NCBI GenBank assembly: GCA_009782165.1
Contig: WQUH01000113.1
Location: 1 to 5,359, forward strand
Length of the DNA: 5,359 nucleotides
Direction of reading: 5' to 3'
Source of the DNA: Pseudomonadota bacterium
GTDB taxonomy: Bacteria; Desulfobacterota; Desulfobulbia; Desulfobulbales; Desulfobulbaceae
The notes below the pieces were generated by a model. It was not told the origin of the DNA. It searched no databases and saw only the letters and a program-made list of their open reading frames with translations. Of this stretch, positions 1 through 5,300 are shown piece by piece; position 1 is the first letter of the stretch; every line of letters begins with the position of its first letter. The translations under genes and the position numbers were made by a program.

Positions 1-706
1 TGAACAGGCCGTCCCTGATGCCCCGCAGGGCGCGGGCATGGCTGAGCACGGCCAGACGGTCCTGGTCCTCGCGGCTGATCTTGTACATCCGGGCGATATT
101 TTCGGCGGTGACCCCCATGTGGTACCCGTAAAAGATCTCGTAGAGGCCGTCGTAGACCAAAAGGTCGATCACCTCGCCGATGCCGGTGAGTTCCATGCGG
201 TGGCCCCAGCGGGCCTTGGGCAGGGCCATGGGAACCTGCGACATGTTTTCCTGGCCGCCGGCCAGGACAACCTCGGCCTGACCGGCCATGATCGACTGGG
301 CGCCCAGGGCGATGGCCTTGAGGCCGGAGCCGCAGACCTTGTTGATGGTAAAGGCCGGCGTTTCCCTGGCCAGTCCGGCGCGCACCATGGCCTGGCGGGC
401 GGTGTTCTGCCCAAGCCCCGCCTGGAGGACGTTGCCCATGATCACCTCGTCGACCGCGACCGGAGCGGCGGCGCTGTCCCACGCGCCGGCCCTGGTTTCC
501 AGTTCGATCGCCCCCTGGTCTTGCAGGGTGTGCGGCGCAACCGCCAGCAGGTCGGGACCGCTCTGGGGCCGGAGTCCGGCCTTGCGCAGGGTTTCCCGCA
601 TGACGCTGGCCCCGAGCTGGACCGCGGAGGTCTCTTTCAGGCTGCCGCCAAAGGCGCCGACCGCAGTCCGGCTGCCGCTCACAATCACCACTTGGTTCAT
701 CGACAT
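1..706 (-). CDS. Thiolase (acetyl-CoA acetyltransferase family), N-terminal part, cut by left window edge
   Basis: Thiolases condense two acyl-CoAs, or cleave 3-ketoacyl-CoA with CoA, in beta-oxidation and C4/PHB pathways in the cytosol. The visible 235 residues start MSMNQVVIVSGSRTAVGAFG, the usual thiolase opening. They carry the nucleophilic-cysteine motif NKVCGSGLKA with Cys at residue 125, AGGQENMS near 150-156, and later YGYHMGVTAEN. The C-terminal His and second Cys lie outside the window. In classical bacterial thiolases the first cysteine is near residue 89, so about 36 extra residues sit between roughly residues 46 and 85. The start is ambiguous: GAGGAG (711-716) lies 4 nt before ATG 706 and 10 nt before an in-frame ATG at 700. 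The gene begins 34 nt after the crotonase stop, so the two are probably one transcript. The family is certain; acetyl versus longer-chain specificity cannot be told. Confidence 0.93.
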   Translation of the reverse strand, partial: MSMNQVVIVSGSRTAVGAFGGSLKETSAVQLGASVMRETLRKAGLRPQSGPDLLAVAPHTLQDQGAIELETRAGAWDSAAAPVAVDEVIMGNVLQAGLGQNTARQAMVRAGLARETPAFTINKVCGSGLKAIALGAQSIMAGQAEVVLAGGQENMSQVPMALPKARWGHRMELTGIGEVIDLLVYDGLYEIFYGYHMGVTAENIARMYKISREDQDRLAVLSHARALRGIRDGLF

Positions 707-740
707 CGCGCTCCTCTTTTCGTGTTGCCGCCCAGGGCGT

Positions 741-1535
741 TTAGCTGTTCAGGTCGCCGGTGAAGACCGGTTTGCGCTTCTCGAGAAAGGCGCCGGTCCC
801 CTCCTTGGCGTCCGGACTGGCCAGGCAGAGCGCGAAGGCGTCGCGCTCGATGGCGAGACCGGTGGTCAGATCGGCATTGAGCCCCTGGTCCACGCTCTGT
901 TTGGCCGCGCAGAGCGAGGCCCTGCCCTTGCCGGCGATCAGTTTCGCGGTTTCGGCGGCGGCCGCCAGCAGTTCCGCGGGCGGGAAGATTTTGTTGACCA
1001 GCCCGATCTCCTTGGCCTCGGCGGCGCTCAGATGTTTGCCGGTAAAGATCATTTCCTTGGCCCGGTTGGCGCCGACCAGGCGGGGCAGGCGCTGGGTGCC
1101 GCCAAAGCCGGGGATGATGCCGAGGTTGATCTCCGGCAGGCCGAACATCGCCGTGTCCGAGGCGTAGATGAAATCGCAGGCCAGGGCCATTTCGCAGCCG
1201 CCGCCCAGGGCGTAGCCGTTGACCGCGGCAATCGCCGGAATGGCGAGCCCTTGCAGCGCGCCGATGGCCTCCTGGCCGCGCCGGGCGAACTGTTTCGCAC
1301 CCAGCGGGCTCAAGGTCGCAATCTCGGTGATGTCGGCGCCGGCGACAAAGGCCTTTTCGCCTGCGCCGGTGAGAATGAGCACGCGGATGGCCTGGTCTTT
1401 GCTGATGCCCGCCAGGGCGTCGGTGAACTCTTCGAGCAGGGTGGCGTTGAGGGCGTTGAGGGCTTTGGGGCGATTGAAGGTCAGGGTTGCGATGCCGTTT
1501 TCGCAGGTCAGTGCAATGGATGTATAGGCCACCAT
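741..1535 (-). CDS. Enoyl-CoA hydratase / crotonase (3-hydroxybutyryl-CoA dehydratase type)
   Basis: Hydrates trans-2-enoyl-CoA to 3-hydroxyacyl-CoA, or the reverse, in fatty-acid or butyrate-type metabolism; cytosolic and usually hexameric. The 264-residue protein has normal family length. Visible motifs are [10 protein letters not shown] (20-29), the CoA/oxyanion segment AFVAGADI (62-69), [16 protein letters not shown] (106-121) with catalytic Glu115, and [18 protein letters not shown] (133-150) with catalytic Glu135. Having both glutamates points to a true hydratase rather than an isomerase or other crotonase-fold enzyme. The Shine-Dalgarno AAGGAGG lies only 2 nt before ATG 1535. The next codon is GTG (1532), which would have a better 5-nt spacing, so translation may start there. 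The thiolase gene follows after 34 nt. A promoter lies about 180 bp upstream. Crt of butyrate pathways and general FadB-like hydratases cannot be separated by sequence reading alone. Confidence 0.95.
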   Translation of the reverse strand: MVAYTSIALTCENGIATLTFNRPKALNALNATLLEEFTDALAGISKDQAIRVLILTGAGEKAFVAGADITEIATLSPLGAKQFARRGQEAIGALQGLAIPAIAAVNGYALGGGCEMALACDFIYASDTAMFGLPEINLGIIPGFGGTQRLPRLVGANRAKEMIFTGKHLSAAEAKEIGLVNKIFPPAELLAAAAETAKLIAGKGRASLCAAKQSVDQGLNADLTTGLAIERDAFALCLASPDAKEGTGAFLEKRKPVFTGDLNS

Positions 1536-1649
1536 GTCCTCCTTGGTTGGGTGAGAAGAAAGCGCATCACAAAGGCGCGGGGAGGTCGGTCGTCACGAGT
1601 CCCCTGCCTGTTCATGGCACAAGGGCAGAGTTGGCGCCCCTGTTGTTGT

Positions 1650-1668
1650 GACCTCTGCTGAAGAGGTC
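1650..1668. repeat. Inverted repeat in the leader of the crotonase gene
   Basis: GACCTC (1650-1655) and GAGGTC (1663-1668) form a perfect 6-bp inverted repeat around a 7-nt spacer. It lies between the predicted promoter (1716-1744) and the crotonase start (1535). It could be a repressor operator or a leader hairpin; no U-tract follows, so a terminator is unlikely. A 6-bp match can also arise by chance. Confidence 0.35.
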
Positions 1669-1715
1669 GGGCTTGCGCGGGAACCGTTCATAAATAGAAC
1701 TGCGCAGCAGCATGA

Positions 1716-1744
1716 TTTCTATTGCAAAAGTGTCGGCCTGTCAA
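1716..1744 (-). promoter_or_regulatory. Predicted sigma70-type promoter for the crotonase-thiolase operon
   Basis: On the minus strand a perfect -35 box TTGACA (1739-1744) is followed by exactly 17 nt and a -10 box TAGAAA (1716-1721, 4 of 6 matches to TATAAT). The implied start of transcription is near 1709, giving a leader of about 170 nt before the crotonase. The -35 box overlaps the inner end of an 8-bp inverted repeat (1733-1740/1761-1768), which could place a regulator on the promoter. The local DNA is more AT-rich than the flanking genes, as expected for a promoter. Confidence 0.6.
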
Positions 1745-1768
1745 GTTTTTTGGCTTGTTTCAGGCCGA
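1733..1768 (-). terminator. Long stem-loop downstream of ridA: possible terminator or operator
   Basis: TCGGCCTG (1733-1740) and CAGGCCGA (1761-1768) are perfect 8-bp inverted arms. Inside them CAAG (1742-1745) and CTTG (1754-1757) add a further 4-bp stem across a 1x3 internal loop. Read leftwards, it begins about 58 nt after the ridA stop and is followed by CACTTTTGC, a weak U-run, so it may end flavoprotein-ridA transcripts. Because it also overlaps the -35 box of the next promoter, an operator role is an equally good reading. Confidence 0.45.
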
Positions 1769-1825
1769 TGCGTCCCTGTTTCGCCGCCAGTAAGTTTGCC
1801 GGGATCGGCACCGGAAGACGCGGAG

Positions 1826-2206
1826 CTACAGGGCGATGACCGCCTCGATTTCGATTGCGGCGCCCAGGGGCAGGGCCGCCGCCTGCACGGTGCTGCGGGC
1901 CGGGTAGGGTTCGGCGAAGTAGCGGGCGTAGACGGCGTTCACCCGTTGAAACTGGCTGAGATCGGTGAGGAAAACCGTCACCTTCACCGCCCGGTCGAGG
2001 CCGGTTCCGGCGGCCTCGGCCACCGCGGCCAGATTGCGCAGCGCCTGATGGGCCTGCTGTTCGATGTCGCCCGCGGCCATGGCCCCGGTCGCGGGATCGA
2101 TGGGAATGACGCCCGAGGTGAACAGCAGGGTGTCGGTGGCGATTGCCTGGGAATAGGGACCGATGGCGGCTGGCGCCCTGTCGGTCGCGACCGGTGTTCG
2201 GCTCAT
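1826..2206 (-). CDS. ridA: RidA family enamine/imine deaminase
   Basis: RidA (YjgF/YER057c/UK114) hydrolyses reactive 2-aminoacrylate-type enamines and imines released by PLP enzymes and by amine or amino-acid oxidising flavoenzymes; it is a cytosolic trimer. The 126-residue product matches the family's usual length of about 128. It shows APAAIGPYSQ (11-20, active-site Tyr18), TSGVIPIDPATG near 30-41, and the signature PARSTVQAAALPLGAAIEIE (102-121). Arg104 and Glu119 there align with the carboxylate-binding Arg105 and catalytic Glu120 of E. coli RidA, so it should be active. ATG 2206 is supported by AAGGAGG 7-8 nt upstream. The ATG overlaps the TGA of the upstream flavoprotein as ATGA, implying translational coupling. 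The reading frame continues open upstream through the flavoprotein gene, but that part is an out-of-frame shadow. Confidence 0.96.
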   Translation of the reverse strand: MSRTPVATDRAPAAIGPYSQAIATDTLLFTSGVIPIDPATGAMAAGDIEQQAHQALRNLAAVAEAAGTGLDRAVKVTVFLTDLSQFQRVNAVYARYFAEPYPARSTVQAAALPLGAAIEIEAVIAL

Positions 2207-3618
2207 GGCCGGCCCTCCTTGCGGTTGCGGGCGGCAATCGCCTTGGCGGCAATCAGGCCGGTCGCGGCGGCGGACACGATGTTGCCGGCCACGCCGGGAC
2301 CGTCGCCGGCGACAAACAGTCCCTGGATGTCGGTTTCCAGATGGTGGTCCGTCTCCACCTGGGTGGCGAAGAATTTGATTTCCGGGGCGTAGAGCAGGGT
2401 TTCGTCGTTGGCGACGCCGGGGATGATCTGGTTGAGCTGGTCCAGGCCATCGACCAGATTGGTGAGGATGCGTTCCGGCAGGGCCATGGCGATGTCGCCG
2501 CAGACCACGTTTTTCAGGGTCGGTTCGATGGTGCTGTTGCGGATGCGGTTCCAGGTGGAACGCCGGCCCCGGCGGAGATCGCCGTAGCGTTGCAGAATGG
2601 GTTTGCCGCCGCCGATCAGGGTGGCCAGTTTGCCGATGGATTCGCCGTAGGCCTGGTTGTCCTCCACCGGGTCGGTCAGCACCACCTTGGAAAGAAAGGC
2701 GAAATTGGTGTTGTCCGATTTGCGGTCCATCCGGGCATGGCCGTTGACGCAGACGAAATTCTGGTAATTCTCCAGGGCGACATAGCCGCCGAAATTGGTG
2801 CAGAAGGTGCGGGTCTGGTCGTCGTATTTGGCGGTGCGGATGAAGAAGGTCGGATCGTAGATGATCGAACAGAGATCCCGCATGATATCGTTGTGCACCT
2901 CGACCCGGACCCCGACCTCGATGCCGCGCTGCGACACCCGGATGCCGTTGCGGCCGGCAACGGCGGCAACCCACTCGGCCCCGGCGCGGCCAGGGGCCAG
3001 GATGACGGCGTCGGCGCGGTATTCGGCCTTGTCCGTAACCACGCCCGTCACCCGTCCCTGATCCACCAGGACATCCCGGACCGCTTCGGCATGGCGGAAC
3101 TGAACGCCCTGGCCCTCCAGATGCCGGACCATGGCGGCGATATGCTGGGGCAGATTGTCGCTGCCCAGGTGTTTCTGTTTGATCAGCAGCAGCTCGATGC
3201 CGCTCTTGCGCGCCTCTCTGCGGATGGACCGGGCCTGCTCCATGTCGGTGGGATAGACCTGGCCGTCCATGCCGAAGCGGTTGAAAATGGACTCGGTCTC
3301 GTCGATCAGGGCGCAGGCTTCGGCCGGGCCGAGGAATTGGGTCAGGTCGGTCTTGCCCAATTTATGGATGAAGTTGAGTTTGCCGTCGGAAAAGAGACCG
3401 GCGCCGCCAATGCCGCACAGGATGTTGCATGGCTGGCAGTGGACGCAGCCCTTTTCACCGATCGGACAGATGCGTTTTGCCGGCGGCCTGCCTTTTTCGA
3501 TCAGCAGGATTGTAAGCTGGGTGCGCTCGCTCAGGTAGCTGGCGGCAAACAGCCCGGCCGGGCCGCCGCCGACCACGATGACGTCGTAGTGCTGTTCAGT
3601 CGCGCTGGCCGGGATCAT
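2203..3618 (-). CDS. FAD-dependent dehydrogenase, COG2509-like, with N-terminal cysteine cluster
   Basis: A 471-residue predicted soluble flavoprotein of a family whose physiological substrate is, to my knowledge, not established. The N-terminal Rossmann motif is DVIVVGGGPAGLFAASYL (12-29), with the acidic FAD-ribose residue in IEKGR (Glu41). Next comes a cysteine cluster, C51-X6-C58-X2-C61-X2-C64-X3-C68, running into GIGGAGLFSDGKLNF (69-83), which I recognise as a family signature. The C-terminus has the second FAD motif, GLFVAGDGPGVAGNIVSAAA (about 434-453). No signal peptide or membrane helix is visible. ATG 3618 has a modest GGAG about 4-5 nt upstream. It is the first gene of the leftward operon and its TGA overlaps the ridA ATG. 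The cysteines could bind an Fe-S centre or zinc, but this is inference. The substrate may be an amine, an amino acid or a polycyclic compound; the sequence does not decide. Confidence 0.88.
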   Translation of the reverse strand: MIPASATEQHYDVIVVGGGPAGLFAASYLSERTQLTILLIEKGRPPAKRICPIGEKGCVHCQPCNILCGIGGAGLFSDGKLNFIHKLGKTDLTQFLGPAEACALIDETESIFNRFGMDGQVYPTDMEQARSIRREARKSGIELLLIKQKHLGSDNLPQHIAAMVRHLEGQGVQFRHAEAVRDVLVDQGRVTGVVTDKAEYRADAVILAPGRAGAEWVAAVAGRNGIRVSQRGIEVGVRVEVHNDIMRDLCSIIYDPTFFIRTAKYDDQTRTFCTNFGGYVALENYQNFVCVNGHARMDRKSDNTNFAFLSKVVLTDPVEDNQAYGESIGKLATLIGGGKPILQRYGDLRRGRRSTWNRIRNSTIEPTLKNVVCGDIAMALPERILTNLVDGLDQLNQIIPGVANDETLLYAPEIKFFATQVETDHHLETDIQGLFVAGDGPGVAGNIVSAAATGLIAAKAIAARNRKEGRP

Positions 3619-4014
3619 GACGCTCCATGCGGTTGATGGGGGAAAAGCGAGCCGCCGGCCGCGGCGAGCCGCGCGGTGCGGGCTGTTCCGTGACAGATGG
3701 CGGCTTGACCATGGCTGTGTTCTGCCATATTTTTATCGGGAAGGCCATTGAATTGTTCTTTGGTCGGAGGAGAGGCTGCCTGGAAAAATGGGGCATGGCC
3801 TGGCGGAAAACGGCGCGGGATTGGGCCTCATACGGTCGAGCAGGCCTGATTCCGCCGGAGTTTGTGCCGGGAAAGGGGCGGTCTGGCGGTCTTTTTCGGG
3901 GTGGCGGCTCGGCCGGCGGCAAGAAAAAAGGTTGAACCGGAAACCAGGCTGTGGTCCAGTACAGAGAAAGGGAGTGTTGCCTTGGCACGGCCAGGCTGAG
4001 AGGATCGGGATGGA
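3619..4014. other. Divergent intergenic region between the flavoprotein gene and orn
   Basis: This 396-bp region holds no gene I can support. A fair rightward promoter candidate lies at 3705-3733. The leftward strand has an AT-rich stretch (TAAAAAT, about 3728-3734) that could serve as a -10 box for the flavoprotein, but no convincing -35 pairs with it. Open frames crossing the region have Gly/Arg-rich, low-complexity translations, and one (3788-4018) ends by overlapping the orn start codon. No tRNA or recognisable riboswitch was seen. Confidence 0.5.
3705..3733 (+). promoter_or_regulatory. Candidate promoter reading towards orn
   Basis: TTGACC (3705-3710, 5 of 6 to the consensus) is followed by 17 nt and TATTTT (3728-3733, 4 of 6). 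The implied start near 3740 would give orn a leader of about 275 nt, unusually long. A weaker TTGAAC at 3932-3937 lies closer but has no good -10 partner. Either could be the real orn promoter. Confidence 0.35.
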
Positions 4015-4560
4015 ATGAAAGACGACGGCAATCTGGTGTGGATCGACCTGGAAATGACCGGGTTGAACCCCGCAACCGACAAAATTCTCGAGGTGGCCAC
4101 GATCGTGACCAGCTCGCACCTGGAGATCCTCGCCGAAGGGCCGGTCATCGCCATTCATCAGCCGGAAGATGTGCTGGCCGGCATGGATGCCTGGAACTGC
4201 AAACACCACCGGGAATCGGGCCTGCTCGACCGGGTGCGGCAAAGCACCTGTACCTGCCGTCAGGCGGAGATCGAAACCCTGGATTTTGTCAAACAGTGGG
4301 TCGGGCGTCGGATTTCGCCCATGTGCGGCAACTCGGTCTGGCATGACCGGCGGTTTCTCGCCCGTTTCATGCCGGAACTGGAATATTACTTCCACTATCG
4401 CAACATCGACGTCAGCACGCTCAAGGAGCTGGCCGCGCGCTGGGCCCCGGAACTGCCCCGGTTTCCCAAGCAGTGCCGGCATCTGGCCTACGACGATATC
4501 CGCGAGTCCATCGCCGAACTCAGGCACTACGGCGATCTCTTCCTCAAGAAAGAGCCCTGA
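4015..4560 (+). CDS. orn: Oligoribonuclease (3'-5' DEDDh exoribonuclease)
   Basis: Orn is a cytosolic homodimer that degrades very short RNAs, especially dinucleotides, to mononucleotides. It also clears pGpG from cyclic-di-GMP breakdown. The 181-residue protein matches the family's length and is collinear with E. coli Orn. The DEDDh residues are all visible: Asp11 and Glu13 in [12 protein letters not shown], Asp111 in [19 protein letters not shown], and His156 and Asp161 in [31 protein letters not shown] (127-143) is a further signature. The ribosome-binding site is GAGAGGA at 3998-4004, 10 nt before ATG 4015. An upstream ATG at 4010 is out of frame and opens a two-codon frame (ATG-GAA-TGA). 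The gene stands alone and runs rightward, convergent with mqsA. It looks intact and functional. Confidence 0.97.
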   Translation: MKDDGNLVWIDLEMTGLNPATDKILEVATIVTSSHLEILAEGPVIAIHQPEDVLAGMDAWNCKHHRESGLLDRVRQSTCTCRQAEIETLDFVKQWVGRRISPMCGNSVWHDRRFLARFMPELEYYFHYRNIDVSTLKELAARWAPELPRFPKQCRHLAYDDIRESIAELRHYGDLFLKKEP

Positions 4561-4568
4561 ACACCCTG

Positions 4569-4584
4569 CCGCCCGTGCGGTTTT
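4569..4584 (+). terminator. Weak terminator-like hairpin after orn
   Basis: GCCGC/GCGGT arms (4568-4572 and 4577-4581, counting one G-U pair) enclose a 4-nt loop and run into TTTT (4581-4584), 8 nt after the orn stop. The stem and U-run are short, so efficiency would be low. No better terminator is visible in the 113-bp convergent gap between orn and mqsA. Confidence 0.35.
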
Positions 4585-4673
4585 CGCTTCCCCTGGCGCT
4601 CCTGTCCGCTCTGGACATTCCCCCGCAAACCGTTCCTGCTTGGTGCAGCGCAGAACGGCGAGTTGCGAGCCGC

Positions 4674-5075
4674 TCAAGCGGTTCTGATCTCATTGAGCAG
4701 GTCGGGATGACGATCCAGCAGCTTGAACAGCTTGATCAAGGCCAGTGGCGGTTTGGTCCTGCCATTTTCGTAACGCGAGAAGGCATTGACGCCGCCGCCG
4801 AACAGTTCGGCGGCTTGCCGCTGGTCCAGATTGAGCTTTTTGCGCACGTCCGTGATGAAGCCCGGATCGACGATGGCCGCATTCACCTGCTTCGCAAAGG
4901 CGTGCATCTCGCCCATGACGCGCCCGGTTTCCGCCATGTCTGTAATGGATTCATCGCATGCCGGGCAGAAATCCGCCGTTACCGCCGGAATGATCGTGGT
5001 TTCGCCTTTGTAGGTGTAGGGCAGGTCGCGGGTGTCGCGGATCAGTTCCGCCGCGCCGCAAACAGGACATTTCAT
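4674..5075 (-). CDS. mqsA: MqsA-type antitoxin: N-terminal zinc domain plus C-terminal HTH
   Basis: MqsA (YgiT) neutralises the MqsR mRNA interferase through its N-terminal zinc domain and represses its promoter, and others, through a C-terminal XRE-type HTH. This 133-residue protein begins MKCPVCGAAE. It keeps the four zinc ligands at the E. coli positions (Cys3, Cys6, Cys37, Cys40) and PYTYKGETT at 19-27. The HTH is VRKKLNLDQRQAAELFGGGV followed by NAFSRYENG, with the DNA-contacting Asn97 and Arg101 conserved. It ends HPDLLNEIRTA. I chose ATG 5075: AAGGAG (5084-5089) lies 8 nt upstream and the protein then starts as in E. coli. ATG 5081 is in frame (adding Met-Asn) but would leave only 2 nt. 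In known loci mqsR lies directly upstream in the same operon; here only a short tail of it seems to remain. The protein looks intact, so it may persist as a stand-alone regulator. Confidence 0.93.
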   Translation of the reverse strand: MKCPVCGAAELIRDTRDLPYTYKGETTIIPAVTADFCPACDESITDMAETGRVMGEMHAFAKQVNAAIVDPGFITDVRKKLNLDQRQAAELFGGGVNAFSRYENGRTKPPLALIKLFKLLDRHPDLLNEIRTA

Positions 5076-5077
5076 GT

Positions 5078-5104
5078 TCATAACTCCTTGAAGGACACGA
5101 ACGC
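5078..5104 (-). pseudogene. mqsR: Possible C-terminal remnant of mqsR toxin gene
   Basis: Directly upstream of mqsA, in the frame and position expected for the 3' end of mqsR, the minus strand reads A-F-V-S-F-K-E-L-stop. Its TGA (5078-5080) overlaps ATG 5081 as ATGA. E. coli MqsR, as I recall it, ends VLIVSFKEK, so V-S-F-K-E matches, and the AAG-GAG codons double as the mqsA Shine-Dalgarno. Further upstream in this frame the residues do not resemble MqsR and a TAG closes the frame near 5158-5160; the DNA there is palindromic repeat. The match is only about five residues, so chance, or constraint from the Shine-Dalgarno alone, remains possible. Confidence 0.5.
5084..5095 (-). promoter_or_regulatory. 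mqsA ribosome-binding site inside a small palindrome
   Basis: AAGGAG (complement of 5084-5089) is the Shine-Dalgarno that favours ATG 5075 over ATG 5081. It overlaps TCCTT-G-AAGGA (5085-5095), a perfect 5+1+5 palindrome. MqsA binds palindromes in its own promoter in E. coli, but the half-sites I recall there (AACCT/AGGTT) differ, so an operator role is speculative. Confidence 0.45.
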
Positions 5105-5149
5105 TACGCCGGGCATTGCGAGCCGAAGGACTTGGGACCGCAGGTCGTC

Positions 5150-5182
5150 ATTCCGCGACTACGCTGCGCTCCGACGCGGAAT
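5150..5182. repeat. Inverted repeat ATTCCGCG/CGCGGAAT
   Basis: Perfect 8-bp arms at 5150-5157 and 5175-5182 with a 17-nt spacer, preceded by GTC. This resembles the common GTCATTCC...GGAATCC palindromic repeat class of proteobacterial intergenic DNA. Confidence 0.6.
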
Positions 5183-5193
5183 CCATTGCTGAT

Positions 5194-5219
5194 CGTTCCC
5201 ATGCTCCTGTGTGGGAACG
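5194..5219. repeat. GTTCCCA-type palindromic repeat
   Basis: CGTTCCCA (5194-5201) pairs with TGGGAACG (5212-5219). Two inner G-T pairs and a C-G pair extend the stem to 11 bp, leaving a short loop. I recognise the pattern from dispersed GTTCCCACGCTCC-type palindromes in many proteobacterial genomes. Confidence 0.65.
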
Positions 5220-5266
5220 GGAAAGCGACACCGATTGCATCTATTCTTTTTCCGCCCTTCGGGCGT

Positions 5267-5300
5267 GTGCCTTTTTTTTGCTCGCCCAAAAAAAAGGCAC
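5267..5300. repeat. Perfect 13-bp hairpin with T8/A8 arms
   Basis: GTGCC followed by eight T (5267-5279) and eight A followed by GGCAC (5288-5300) form a perfect 13-bp inverted repeat around the 8-nt loop GCTCGCCC. A third run of eight A follows at 5302-5309, next to the palindrome GGGCGCCC (5310-5317). Read leftwards, GGGCGCCC runs into T8, which resembles a terminator for a gene to the right. It may instead be part of a dispersed repeat unit. Confidence 0.6.

Noticed and set aside
288..1661. Plus-strand open frame of 457 codons antisense to thiolase and crotonase
   Set aside because: Its translation matches no family I recognise, and it lies opposite two genes with clear catalytic motifs. 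Long antisense frames are common in GC-rich DNA.
1648..1839. Plus-strand 63-codon frame in the ridA-crotonase gap
   Set aside because: It runs opposite the predicted promoter and inverted repeats, and no homology is recognised.
1826..2974. Extended 382-codon version of the ridA frame
   Set aside because: The upstream 256 codons overlap the flavoprotein out of frame and give a Pro/Arg/His-rich translation. The RidA family length and the Shine-Dalgarno support ATG 2206.
2143..3636. Plus-strand open frame of 497 codons antisense to the flavoprotein
   Set aside because: It is a mirror of the flavoprotein's codon pattern with no recognisable domain. The minus-strand product has both FAD motifs.
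3627..3935. Plus-strand 102-codon frame in the divergent gap
   Set aside because: Gly/Arg-rich translation, no convincing ribosome-binding site, and no family resemblance.
3733..4677. Minus-strand open frame of 314 codons opposite orn
   Set aside because: The orn product has all five DEDDh residues, so the opposite frame is a shadow.
4670..4683. CCGCT/AGCGG hairpin at the mqsA stop codon as a terminator
   Set aside because: The loop is only 2 nt, no U-tract follows, and it overlaps the coding end.
5104..5289. Minus-strand 61-codon frame upstream of mqsA, considered as the missing MqsR
   Set aside because: Its residues do not resemble MqsR, it is too short, and it is a translation of the palindromic repeats.
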